A stretch of DNA of 64,000 nt from Myxosarcina sp. GA_180221_E-2-1-MAG-40_15 (GTDB taxonomy: Bacteria; Cyanobacteriota; Cyanobacteriia; Cyanobacteriales; Xenococcaceae): contig JAIMKV010000017.1 of NCBI GenBank assembly GCA_020692205.1, positions 1 to 64,000 of the forward strand. Reading direction: 5' to 3'. Made by a program: the position numbers and the translations under genes. Each line of letters opens with the position of its first letter. The stretch's first letter is position 1. The notes under the pieces were generated by a model, which worked only from the letters and a program-made list of their open reading frames with translations, searched no databases and was not told the origin of the DNA. This document shows, piece by piece, positions 1-7,062 of the stretch.

Positions 1-239
1 ATCCCTCAATTTAGTACCTGAATTCTTACCAATTAACTAACGACGACCTGTATAGATTTTGTGACGACAGTAATATAAAACGCGAAGATTTTGATGATGA
101 TTTTCAGGGAGAACAAGCATATTTTGCAGCAGTAGCCGAATATTTTCGTGAATTATTTGCTGATACAAAATACGCGGACTTAGTTGAAAATGTCACAAGT
201 AATATCTTAATTACTGCCCCAAATAATCAAATTACCAAT

Positions 240-800
240 ATGCTAGCTGATTTTAGTTTAATCCAAAGTAAAATCAACAATAAAAAACTGTGCGGTCTTA
301 AAATTGATGATGTTGAATTTCCCGATGTGGTCAGTATTGTCGCTAGTGACAAAGTAATACCAAGAGCATCAGGTAAATTTTTAGTGCTGCATTTTGTTAC
401 GTTTGATAATTACCCCAAACGTCAACGTAACTCGACTTATTGGCAGGTACAAATACCCGCTGCTAAAGAAGGGTATGACTGGGTAGAAGATTTTGAACCG
501 TTGCGTTTTAATCGCGGAAATCGTTACGCTGAAATGCGCTTTGACGAGTTTAAAAACCCCGTATCAGGCTTTTTTAAGGATAAAAACGCTGCTGATAGTT
601 ATTTTAATGCAGTGCTTGATTTGACTACTGCTACCGAAAAAAATCGCGTTTACGCAGAACATAAAACCCCGCAAACAAATGTAGTTGAACAAATAACCCG
701 TCCGTATCGTGCCTTCATTGAAAGCGTAAATGATGCAGGACAGGCAATTTGTCACGTTAAATACGTTCCACCAACTGAAGCGGAAAACAATGGAAATTGA
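240..800 (+). CDS. hypothetical protein of virus-like operon, start uncertain
   Basis: I do not recognise this protein. The first ATG is at 240, but the same frame stays open back to 15, just after a TAG at 12-14. The extra stretch is acidic and looks coded, with a phrase rich in Asp near its start followed by a helical segment. There is no ATG, GTG or TTG in it, so the gene either starts at 240 or began upstream and carries a frameshift near the window edge. The 186 residues read from ATG are soluble, mixed alpha/beta, with no signal peptide or membrane segment. It overlaps the next gene by 11 bases, which suggests translational coupling in a compact operon. The product could be a DNA-binding or accessory protein of the element; that is only a guess. 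Confidence 0.6.
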   Translation: MLADFSLIQSKINNKKLCGLKIDDVEFPDVVSIVASDKVIPRASGKFLVLHFVTFDNYPKRQRNSTYWQVQIPAAKEGYDWVEDFEPLRFNRGNRYAEMRFDEFKNPVSGFFKDKNAADSYFNAVLDLTTATEKNRVYAEHKTPQTNVVEQITRPYRAFIESVNDAGQAICHVKYVPPTEAENNGN

Positions 801-1086
801 ACCAGTAATCAAGCTTGGAGGTAGTGCTTTTGTTGGTAACAGACGTATGGGTACTCGCCCTTTACCGAAAATAAACGAGCAAATTTATCTTAACGTTGTC
901 TCACTAAAACAGTGGTGCGATGGTAACTTTATCTCCCGCGATACTGGCTATAAACTTATCGAGCTGAAATATTTGATTGCTTTTCGTCGACACCATATAT
1001 GGTGGGTAGCAGAAAATCCCGACTGTGCTGAACAGTTATTAGAGTATTTGGGGATTGAAGAATTACTTTTTGATGCTGTTCAATAG
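790..1086 (+). CDS. small protein, possible excisionase-like DNA-binding protein
   Basis: A 98-residue protein from the ATG at 790. The frame is open from 730, but the earlier ATG lies deep in the preceding gene, while 790 gives a typical 11-base overlap with that gene's stop. The middle has the order beta strand, WC, then SRDTGYKLI and a basic FRRHHIWWV strand. This resembles the helix-turn-helix plus wing of excisionase/MerR-like small proteins, in which a Tyr-Lys-Leu-Ile helix is followed by a basic strand. The resemblance is visual and unproven. A role as directionality or copy-control factor of the element would fit, but it could equally be a structural or unknown protein. Confidence 0.5.
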   Translation: MEIEPVIKLGGSAFVGNRRMGTRPLPKINEQIYLNVVSLKQWCDGNFISRDTGYKLIELKYLIAFRRHHIWWVAENPDCAEQLLEYLGIEELLFDAVQ

Positions 1087-1093
1087 ACTTGAG

Positions 1094-1117
1094 TGGTTAA
1101 CCCTCGAAGGTTGACCA
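1094..1117. promoter_or_regulatory. hairpin between small regulator and structural-type genes
   Basis: TGGTTAACC and GGTTGACCA form a nine-pair stem with one wobble around a six-base loop, just after the stop at 1086. No U-tract follows, so it is more likely an mRNA processing or stability element than a strong terminator. It sits in the only sizeable gap (about 100 bases) of the operon, where a promoter for the downstream genes could also lie; an AT-rich TATAAAT follows at about 1122. Confidence 0.3.
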
Positions 1118-1185
1118 CCGATATAAATTCGACTAATAATTGCTCAAAGTTAGTTTGGGTATATCTTTTCAAACATTTAATTGAT

Positions 1186-2043
1186 ATGCCCAAAACAGTA
1201 ATACCCGTTCGTTTTGTACCTGATAGCGGTACGGGTTATGTAATGGATATTGGCACAGAAATTGCAGCTAACGGTCGCTTTGTACTACCGCCTGACGTAG
1301 ATGGCGCACAAGCTGCGACGATCTTAGCCAACATTGGCGCACAGCCTTTATCTCTTGCTACTAATCCTATTCCTTGCCCCGATACGGTCAACGCCGATCT
1401 AAGACGCTTGCAGTTTATCAGATCTAGTAGCGGATCGATGAGCGTTCCCGTTTCCTCTCGTGCTGATTTAATCGGTGCTGCTACCGTAATTACAGGAATT
1501 TTAAACGCAGCGGGTGATGATGTTGTCTGTATTAAGTTAATTGGTGAACGTTTTCCCGATCTTGCCGATGAGCTTGGTTTACAGTACGCCAACACTATTG
1601 CTGTTTCCCACGTTTCAGTTGGAGAAAGTAAACAGTTTTATTACAGTGGCAATATTGCCTACAACACCGATGCGGGTACAGGACTTGCTGCGACGGTATT
1701 TCAGCCAATCAAGTCAATTACTAACCTACTAGATGCTCCAGCAACTCAAATTGCTGCTGCTTGGACTGGCTGCGTTGGTGCTTTTGAAGACGCTCTTGCC
1801 TGTCGTGGTCGTGGTCGCACTAATCCCCGCAAACATAGACGTTTTGAACTAACTTTTGCTACTAAAGCCGATCCTGCTGCTACTGCTGAACCTTTGGCAA
1901 CAGAAACGATCGAACTACCCGTTAAAAGTGCAGTAGCTTCAGATATTCTCGCTTGTGGTCAAGCTGCTGCTGGTTTAACTGGTGTTTACTGTATTGGCTA
2001 CAGGGGCGAAGATTACTCCCGCTTCCACAAACTACTGTCTTAA
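1186..2043 (+). CDS. 285-residue Ala/Thr-rich protein, candidate virion structural protein
   Basis: The family is not recognised. The frame opens at a GTG at 1093, but the natural start is the ATG at 1186, which begins MPKTVIPVRF. The protein is rich in Ala, Thr, Val and Gly, is predicted to be mostly beta with short helices, and has no membrane segment. It is the largest product of the run. Its composition, size and place ahead of several 118-150 residue proteins and a lysin would suit a major coat or capsid protein of a small virus or prophage, but there is no motif to prove it. The final 60 bases overlap an open frame in the +2 register, but the real downstream gene probably starts at 2048. 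Confidence 0.55.
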   Translation: MPKTVIPVRFVPDSGTGYVMDIGTEIAANGRFVLPPDVDGAQAATILANIGAQPLSLATNPIPCPDTVNADLRRLQFIRSSSGSMSVPVSSRADLIGAATVITGILNAAGDDVVCIKLIGERFPDLADELGLQYANTIAVSHVSVGESKQFYYSGNIAYNTDAGTGLAATVFQPIKSITNLLDAPATQIAAAWTGCVGAFEDALACRGRGRTNPRKHRRFELTFATKADPAATAEPLATETIELPVKSAVASDILACGQAAAGLTGVYCIGYRGEDYSRFHKLLS

Positions 2044-2047
2044 AAAC

Positions 2048-2404
2048 ATGGTGCAAGTTTGGCGTAGTTATGTAAGCGATCTTGGTAGAGCTTATCCGAT
2101 GTTTGCTCTATCGGTGGAACAGCTCAATGATGTTGGTACAACTCAAAATGCGATCGCTCTTTTACCTCCATCAATTTTAACTAACTTGCTTGAGGTGAAT
2201 AATCCTTGTGGTGTAGATGGATTAACTCCAAGGTCGCTATTTATTTATGCCAGCGACGGCGCACTGTTTTCTATTTCTTATCCTTTGCCGTTTACTCAGG
2301 CATTGTTTGATTATTTAACCGTAAACAGTGCTGTAGCAGCTTTTGAATTTGTGGGCGAACGTTTGAAATATGGCAGATTGCGCCGACTTTTAGAAAATGT
2401 CTAG
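2048..2404 (+). CDS. hypothetical protein of virus-like operon (118 aa)
   Basis: The family is not recognised. An earlier GTG at 1982 is in frame but lies inside the preceding gene; the ATG at 2048, four bases after that gene's stop, is the sensible start. The product is a soluble 118-residue protein with a Trp/Tyr-rich start, a Pro-containing middle and a basic C-terminal helix (GERLKYGRLRRLL). It overlaps the next gene by eight bases. Its size and position match the other small proteins of the run, which may be minor structural or assembly proteins. Confidence 0.55.
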   Translation: MVQVWRSYVSDLGRAYPMFALSVEQLNDVGTTQNAIALLPPSILTNLLEVNNPCGVDGLTPRSLFIYASDGALFSISYPLPFTQALFDYLTVNSAVAAFEFVGERLKYGRLRRLLENV

Positions 2405-2762
2405 TCTTCAGTATATCTCTTACAAATTTCTCTATGACGACGATCGCGGTCGCCAAATTATTAAACGTCATCGCTCTTATTTAGAGCCAAATAGCAATAT
2501 AGAGCTTACGCCAACTACTCAATTGTTTCGCGATCGCGTCATTAATACGCCGTCAAAGGTAACGGGTACATCTGTTGGTTTACGGCACGTATTGAGCTAT
2601 ATAGGAGAACGTCAGTTAATAGCCAAAATCCCTTACGCGCCTGGCAACGGATTATTAGTGCAACATATTCGAGAAATATTGCAACAACCTCAAGTTATTT
2701 GCGGTGATTATCGTGGAGAAACATTAATTACAGGTGGCAGTACAAATAGTTTTCCAGAATAA
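2397..2762 (+). CDS. hypothetical basic protein of virus-like operon (121 aa)
   Basis: The family is not recognised. It starts at the ATG at 2397, overlapping the stop of the previous gene by eight bases. The 121-residue product is strongly basic in its first half, with many Arg and Lys around residues 17-60, and has no membrane helix. The charge would suit a nucleic-acid or membrane-surface contact. Overlapping starts on both sides indicate one coupled transcript. Confidence 0.55.
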   Translation: MSSLQYISYKFLYDDDRGRQIIKRHRSYLEPNSNIELTPTTQLFRDRVINTPSKVTGTSVGLRHVLSYIGERQLIAKIPYAPGNGLLVQHIREILQQPQVICGDYRGETLITGGSTNSFPE

Positions 2763-3186
2763 TCTTGTGGCTGCATCTGAGAATTTATCAACTAGGTTTG
2801 TAGATGCTACAGCCTTCTACATTGCTGCCCCATTTTTGAGCGTTGAGTATCAAATAGATGTATTTTTGCAGGTCTATTTCCCTGCAATTACGGGGGAACA
2901 AGTACGCAATATACCCCTTGGTCAAATCTCTAAACAGGCAATATTGCTCAATGTTATCGACACTGAACAAGTTCAGACGATACCAAGCGAGTATCTTAAT
3001 ACTGGCTTGGAGATGGCGTTACTGTTTTTATCAAGCGATAACACTTTTATCCAAGCAGCAATTATCAAGCCAGATTGCAGCTTACGCGAAATTTGTACCA
3101 GACTTACAGCGATTGAACAGGCGTTAAACGTAGTTTTGCCCAGATCAGCTACCGTCAATCAACAACAATTTTTCTATCTGCAATAA
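2734..3186 (+). CDS. hypothetical protein of virus-like operon (about 150 aa)
   Basis: The family is not recognised. The frame begins with GTG at 2734, inside the end of the preceding gene; another GTG at 2767, just after that gene's stop, is an equally possible start giving about 139 residues. The protein is hydrophobic to neutral with several Phe/Tyr-rich strands (for example VDVFLQVYFPAI) and ends in a helical segment (EICTRLTAIEQAL). It is directly followed, with no gap, by the ATG of the next gene. I infer a structural or assembly role from context only. Confidence 0.5.
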   Translation: MAVQIVFQNNLVAASENLSTRFVDATAFYIAAPFLSVEYQIDVFLQVYFPAITGEQVRNIPLGQISKQAILLNVIDTEQVQTIPSEYLNTGLEMALLFLSSDNTFIQAAIIKPDCSLREICTRLTAIEQALNVVLPRSATVNQQQFFYLQ

Positions 3187-3630
3187 ATGTATCAACTACA
3201 AACTAGTTTCCAGCAATTTGGCGATAGCAAATATTTAGACCACAACTTAACGGGTCAAACCGTGACAGATGATCGGCGGTTATTTGCTCAAAGAGTACCT
3301 AGTATTGGCATCTTTAATTTTGGTCAAATTAACGGCAATGCGTCTAAAACCATTTCTTTAGCTGATTATCAAATCACTTCACCAATTCAACTTGTTTCGA
3401 TCTATGCCCTTGGTAGCGAAAACCTCAATAGTGAAACGATTTATGAACTAGTCAGCGGTGAAACTGTCTTGTTTTCTTTAAAGCTACTCAAAGAAAGTAT
3501 GCCTTTTGCTTTTCCTAACGGGGCAGTAGTCGATCCAAGTCTATCGATTCGCGTCAAGCCAAAGTCAAACGTCTCACAAGTTTTAATTTATTGGCAACCT
3601 GTCCACGTCCTTAGTTATATCGAGATTTAA
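3187..3630 (+). CDS. hypothetical beta-rich protein of virus-like operon (147 aa)
   Basis: The family is not recognised. The ATG directly follows the TAA of the upstream gene. The 147-residue sequence alternates short polar and hydrophobic stretches typical of an all-beta fold. It contains IGIFNFGQING near residue 40, LVSIYALGSE near 70 and a final LIYWQPVHVLSYIEI strand. Such small beta proteins are common as spike, vertex or cement proteins of viruses, but no specific homology is claimed. The gene ends two bases before the M15 peptidase gene. Confidence 0.55.
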   Translation: MYQLQTSFQQFGDSKYLDHNLTGQTVTDDRRLFAQRVPSIGIFNFGQINGNASKTISLADYQITSPIQLVSIYALGSENLNSETIYELVSGETVLFSLKLLKESMPFAFPNGAVVDPSLSIRVKPKSNVSQVLIYWQPVHVLSYIEI

Positions 3631-3631
3631 C

Positions 3632-4069
3632 ATGATATTACCCAGCGGTAAAACTGTTGACAAACATACGCCAATTTATTTGGGGTCTAATTTTACTTGG
3701 GGGGAGGCGACTAAAAGCTGTACCCGCCATCTTCAAGAACTAGTAATTAACAACAAGTTAATCTTAATCGATAATCACGTCGAAGATAATATTATCCGCG
3801 CTGCTAAACAACTTGACCGCTTTAGACAGCTTTTGGATAATCGTCCGATTTTTGTTACGTCTTGGTATCGACCGCAGCATATCAACAAGCAAGTCGGCGG
3901 TTCTAGGCTATCACGTCATCAATACGGCGACGGGGTTGATATTCGCTCTGATTATTTTTCCCCTAGACAAATTTACGCCTTACTAGACCCACTCCATTCG
4001 ATTGGTGGGTTGTCTTGTTATCACAGTTTTGTTCATATCGATTGGCGGGGGGCGAAAGCAAGATGGTAA
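3632..4069 (+). CDS. M15-family peptidase, probable endolysin
   Basis: A 145-residue peptidase of the M15 family (D-Ala-D-Ala or L-Ala-D-Glu carboxypeptidase type, zinc-dependent), which cuts peptidoglycan peptide stems. The family pattern is clear: TSWYRPQHIN near residues 76-85, then SRHQYGDGVDI with zinc ligands H96 and D103, and a final SFVHID with H135. There is no signal peptide, and the protein is a single bare domain of minimal length, as in phage endolysins rather than exported housekeeping carboxypeptidases. It overlaps the next small membrane-anchored gene by seven bases, an arrangement typical of lysis cassettes. It is the best functional anchor for calling the 240-5191 run virus-like. 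Confidence 0.8.
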   Translation: MILPSGKTVDKHTPIYLGSNFTWGEATKSCTRHLQELVINNKLILIDNHVEDNIIRAAKQLDRFRQLLDNRPIFVTSWYRPQHINKQVGGSRLSRHQYGDGVDIRSDYFSPRQIYALLDPLHSIGGLSCYHSFVHIDWRGAKARW

Positions 4070-4395
4070 ATAGATCTTCTCCCACGGTAGTATTTTGGAA
4101 TTGTCTAGGAATTGCGATCGCTATTTTAGCGATTGGTACGTCTTACTCGTTGTCTCAAGCTAAAGTTTATCAGCTAGAGTTGGCGCAATATAAGCTTCAG
4201 GTTGGTACATCTTTAGTCAAGGTACAAGAGGCTTCTAACGCACTAGAACAAGCAGCTCAAAATTTGCCGATTGCCCCTCAACACTTGGCAGACATTGAGC
4301 GTTTAACCACCGAATCAAACGTAATTATCAATTCAGCCGAACAAAGAATCAACGAACAAATCAAACCTCTAGTTGAGGCAGAAATAGCAAAATGA
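4063..4395 (+). CDS. membrane-anchored coiled-coil protein, possible Rz-like spanin
   Basis: A 110-residue protein starting at the ATG at 4063, overlapping the lysin stop; an upstream TTG at 4015 is in frame but inside the lysin. Residues about 9-30 form one hydrophobic helix (VVFWNCLGIAIAILAIG), followed by an amphipathic, Gln/Glu-rich helical region to the C-terminus. This is the layout of phage inner-membrane spanins (Rz type) and some other lysis or stator proteins. The position right after the endolysin supports the spanin reading. There is no embedded second frame with a lipobox that I could see, so an Rz1 partner is not demonstrated. Confidence 0.5.
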   Translation: MVNRSSPTVVFWNCLGIAIAILAIGTSYSLSQAKVYQLELAQYKLQVGTSLVKVQEASNALEQAAQNLPIAPQHLADIERLTTESNVIINSAEQRINEQIKPLVEAEIAK

Positions 4396-4703
4396 AGCGC
4401 ATTGAAAAAATAGCTAAGGCTAAATTTAGCGTGACGACTGAGGGCGTATTAAATAGCAATTTGCTACTTGATTTTAATCCTTTGATTGACGAATTTAAAC
4501 TGTCAGGTGATTTTTATTTAATCCATTGGCAGGCTCGTCCTAAAGGTTACAGGCAATATGGCATCTATTCGAGCAAAGACGATAGCTATCGTTCACTCGA
4601 TCATTTACCGACTAGATATGGTGGTTTCAGTCTATTACAACTAGACGATTTGACTGCTACGACAATTCCCAGCGCGGCAATTGGTTTTAGAGGACATTTA
4701 TAA
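4392..4703 (+). CDS. hypothetical protein of virus-like operon (103 aa)
   Basis: The family is not recognised. The start overlaps the upstream stop in an ATGA junction, and its own stop overlaps the next start (TAATG), so translation is coupled on both sides. The 103-residue product is soluble, with a basic N-terminus and a mixed alpha/beta body containing YGIYSSKDDSYRSLDHLPTRYGG. Nothing identifies a function. Confidence 0.5.
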   Translation: MKRIEKIAKAKFSVTTEGVLNSNLLLDFNPLIDEFKLSGDFYLIHWQARPKGYRQYGIYSSKDDSYRSLDHLPTRYGGFSLLQLDDLTATTIPSAAIGFRGHL

Positions 4704-5191
4704 TGAATTTTTTTTTGGCAGTAGTAGCGTTTCATTTTTTAGAACATATAGTCCAACTATGGCAACTATATGTTTTGCAATGGTCGCGTCCTCAATGCTT
4801 GGGATTGTTGGGATTATGGCAACCGTGGTTAGTGCGATCAGAGCTGCTTCATTACTCGATTGCTTTTTATATGCTTGTTGGCTTGTATATTTATCGCCCG
4901 TTATTTAAAAATCATTGGTGGACAACTGCTTATTATCTTCAGGCGTTTCACCATCTCGAACACGCGATTCTTATGACTAGTGGCGTGTTTTGGGGTACGC
5001 CTATTAGTATTGGTGGTCTATGGTTTTCCAGAATTGAGCTGCATTTTTTTTATAATTTGATAGTAATTATTCCTATGGCGATCGCTTTTAGACAACGTAG
5101 TGGGGTTTCACACCACAAAATACCGCTTAAGAAGTATGATAGGGTTTATGGTCGCCAAATTAAATACATATTTTCAAACCAAAAATACTGA
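4703..5191 (+). CDS. four-helix membrane protein with duplicated His/Glu motifs
   Basis: A 162-residue integral membrane protein with about four hydrophobic helices. Two halves match each other: FHFLEH (residues 10-15) followed by SELLHY (46-51), and FHHLEH (82-87) followed by RIELHF (110-115). Each half thus places His, Glu-His, Glu and His within or at the ends of helices, the kind of arrangement that binds heme or a metal in membrane proteins. I cannot assign a named family; similar His-rich hypothetical membrane proteins exist in other bacteria as far as I recall. It is last in the virus-like run, and its stop lies one base before the petN start, so the petN promoter must lie inside this gene. 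Whether it belongs to the element or to the chromosome is open. Confidence 0.6.
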   Translation: MNFFLAVVAFHFLEHIVQLWQLYVLQWSRPQCLGLLGLWQPWLVRSELLHYSIAFYMLVGLYIYRPLFKNHWWTTAYYLQAFHHLEHAILMTSGVFWGTPISIGGLWFSRIELHFFYNLIVIIPMAIAFRQRSGVSHHKIPLKKYDRVYGRQIKYIFSNQKY

Positions 5192-5192
5192 T

Positions 5193-5282
5193 ATGGACAT
5201 TTTAACGTTAGGTTGGGTTACTATATTAGCTCTATTTACCTGGTCAATTGCGATGGTTGTTTGGGGTCGTAACGGATTCTAA
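5193..5282 (+). CDS. petN: cytochrome b6f complex subunit PetN
   Basis: A 29-residue single-helix protein, MDILTLGWV then a hydrophobic stretch and [15 protein letters not shown], which is the conserved PetN (subunit VIII) sequence of cyanobacteria and plastids. PetN is an essential small subunit of the thylakoid cytochrome b6f complex, which carries electrons from plastoquinol to plastocyanin or cytochrome c6. The length is exactly that of the family. It starts one base after the stop of the upstream membrane protein gene; a TATGAT at 5135-5140 could be the -10 box of its promoter. A small conserved membrane protein gene follows 12 bases downstream. Confidence 0.95.
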   Translation: MDILTLGWVTILALFTWSIAMVVWGRNGF

Positions 5283-5294
5283 GTTGGGGAAACT

Positions 5295-5438
5295 ATGGAA
5301 ACTAACGAATTACTAAACACCCTATTTCTAGTTGCCATAGGCATACTAGGATTACTTAGTTTAGGGATTTTATATCTCTCTATAGTTCAATGGCGCGATC
5401 GCCGTCGTCAAGGCCGTGATAAACGCGGTGGAGCTTAA
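5295..5438 (+). CDS. small single-helix membrane protein downstream of petN
   Basis: A 47-residue open frame starting at the ATG at 5295, behind a GGGGAAA purine stretch usable as a ribosome site. It has a short polar N-terminus, one hydrophobic helix (about residues 10-31, LFLVAIGILGLLSLGILYLS) and a strongly basic cytoplasmic or stromal tail (WRDRRRQGRDKRGG). The composition and the 12-base gap to petN suggest a cotranscribed small thylakoid or plasma-membrane protein. I do not recognise a named family. Confidence 0.7.
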   Translation: METNELLNTLFLVAIGILGLLSLGILYLSIVQWRDRRRQGRDKRGGA

Positions 5439-5489
5439 GAATACCCATCAATAGCAATAATATTTGCCTAAGTTAGAGATGATGAACTA

Positions 5490-5512
5490 CCCCGCCCTAT
5501 AGAGGGATGGGG
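5490..5512. terminator. GC-rich hairpin between petN unit and pabB-like gene
   Basis: CCCCGCCCT and AGGGATGGGG pair around a short loop between the converging petN-side and pabB-side genes. It is followed by only a short T-run (GGTTGCC), so it is an imperfect terminator. Such stems also occur at the ends of IS200/IS605-like elements in cyanobacteria, but no element is visible here. Confidence 0.45.
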
Positions 5513-5534
5513 TTGCCAACTTCAGCAATACGCT

Positions 5535-6986
5535 TCAAATTCCACTGCTTAGTGATTGTAAGGCGGCAATCTGCGCTTCGGCCTTGTTGAGAGATTCAGC
5601 CCATTCTCGCTCTGGATCGCTATCAGCCACAATACCTGCCCCTACCTGTCCATAAACCTGAGCTAGATCAGCATCAGCAGGTTTGACATAAAGCAAAGTG
5701 CGAATCAAAATATTTAGGTCTAAATTACCTCCTTGATCAAGATAGCCACAAGAACCATAAAATAGACTACGGCGGACAGGTTCTAATTCCTCAATAATCT
5801 CCATACAGCGTACTTTAGGGCATCCTGTAATCGTCCCGCCAGGAAAAACTCCCCGAATCAAATCGACGACATTTAAGTCCTGCTTCAGCCGACCTTTGAC
5901 GTTGCTTACCAAGTGCATCAGATGACTATAGCGTTCAATCGCCAACAGCTCGTCTACCTCTACCGAACCCCATTGACAAACTCGACCAAGATCGTTACGT
6001 TCCAAGTCAACTAGCATAATATGTTCGGCTCGTTCTTTAGTATTGGCGAGTAATTCGTCTGCTAGAAGGCGATCGCTAGCAGTCGTTTTACCTCTTCTTC
6101 TGGTTCCCGCAATGGGTCTGGTTTGCGCCAGATTGCCGTTTAATTGGACTAAGCGTTCGGGGGAACAGCTAATGACGTCTCCCCAAGGCGAGCGCCAGTA
6201 GCTAGCAAACGGAGAAGGATTTATTTGCTGTAGCTGACGGTAAATAAACCAGCTATCAGCAGTAGTAGTAGTTTGAAATCTTAAAGACAAATTGGTCTGA
6301 AAAATATCTCCTGCCTGAATATATTGTTTGGCTCGTTTAACGGAATTCTGGTACTGTTCTCGATTGGTCAGGAAAGCAATTGGGTCAAGCGTTCCCTGCA
6401 CAGATTCGGCAGGTCTTGCGTTCTTAGCAGTAGGAGGAAATGGTAATTTACGTTGAGTAGACTCAGAAAGGTTCATCTCTAGATAATCTAGTTGTTTAAC
6501 ATCAGTAGCAGCCAGCCACAAAGTTTGTTCCACATGATCTAGAACAGCAAAACATTCTGGTTCATACCAGTAGGCTACAGGAAAAGGTAAAGTATCTTGG
6601 TTGAGTTGAGGTAATTGCTCTATTTCCCAGGCAAGATCGTAACCCAACCAGCCTAGCCAGCCACCAGTAAAGGGTAAATGAGCTACTTGAGCATTATTAC
6701 TCCTTGATTGCTGTAATAAACAGCCCAAAAAAGGCAAAATTTCTCCGATGGCAGGAGTCCATAATCGAGACTGATCTTGAACAGTTCGCGGTGAACCTGC
6801 ACAGATTGAATACCGAGATAGTTGGGGTTCTACATCCGTTGTTCCAGGACTTTCTAACAGAGTAGCGATTGGTTGGTTTAAAAATAAAGCAGCAAACACC
6901 TGTGAACCAGTCAGATTATTTAAACGAAGCGATCGCCAATACCACGGTTCTAGAGGCTGAATTACTTTTTGAGGAAAGCATTGCAT
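5535..6986 (-). CDS. pabB: aminodeoxychorismate/anthranilate synthase component I family, PabB-like
   Basis: A 483-residue chorismate-utilising enzyme. The C-terminal domain shows the family signatures: AGDIFQTNLSLRF, SPERL, PIAGTRRRG near residue 290, ERAEHIMLVDLERNDLGRVC, and GTITGCPKVRCMEIIEELE. The product of such enzymes is aminodeoxychorismate (PabB, folate branch) or anthranilate (TrpE, tryptophan branch). The QTNLS wording, as opposed to QVVLS in TrpE, favours PabB. The N-terminal third is more divergent, as usual. It lies downstream of an ECF-type permease gene on the same strand with a 76-base gap containing short near-repeats of AGTCTC. Misassignment as a second TrpE is possible. 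Confidence 0.7.
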   Translation of the reverse strand: MQCFPQKVIQPLEPWYWRSLRLNNLTGSQVFAALFLNQPIATLLESPGTTDVEPQLSRYSICAGSPRTVQDQSRLWTPAIGEILPFLGCLLQQSRSNNAQVAHLPFTGGWLGWLGYDLAWEIEQLPQLNQDTLPFPVAYWYEPECFAVLDHVEQTLWLAATDVKQLDYLEMNLSESTQRKLPFPPTAKNARPAESVQGTLDPIAFLTNREQYQNSVKRAKQYIQAGDIFQTNLSLRFQTTTTADSWFIYRQLQQINPSPFASYWRSPWGDVISCSPERLVQLNGNLAQTRPIAGTRRRGKTTASDRLLADELLANTKERAEHIMLVDLERNDLGRVCQWGSVEVDELLAIERYSHLMHLVSNVKGRLKQDLNVVDLIRGVFPGGTITGCPKVRCMEIIEELEPVRRSLFYGSCGYLDQGGNLDLNILIRTLLYVKPADADLAQVYGQVGAGIVADSDPEREWAESLNKAEAQIAALQSLSSGI

Positions 6987-7062
6987 AGTTGCCAGACGAT
7001 TGAGTTAGTCTCTCAGTGTCCCAGTCTCCTAGTCTCTCAGTCAAGCTCTAACCGTTCCGTTT

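Noticed and set aside
1236-1595. 119-codon minus-strand open frame
   Set aside because: It is antisense to the 285-residue gene at 1186-2043, with no ribosome site and no neighbours on that strand.
5100-5282. 60-codon frame containing petN with an N-terminal extension
   Set aside because: The conserved PetN family starts at the internal ATG at 5193; the extension overlaps the upstream gene in another frame.
5490-5512. End of an IS200/IS605-type element
   Set aside because: Only the hairpin resembles such ends; no transposase or accessory gene is near.
6990-7045. Short AGTCTC-rich repeats between permease and pabB-like genes
   Set aside because: Irregular spacing, no clear unit or structure; common low-complexity spacer.
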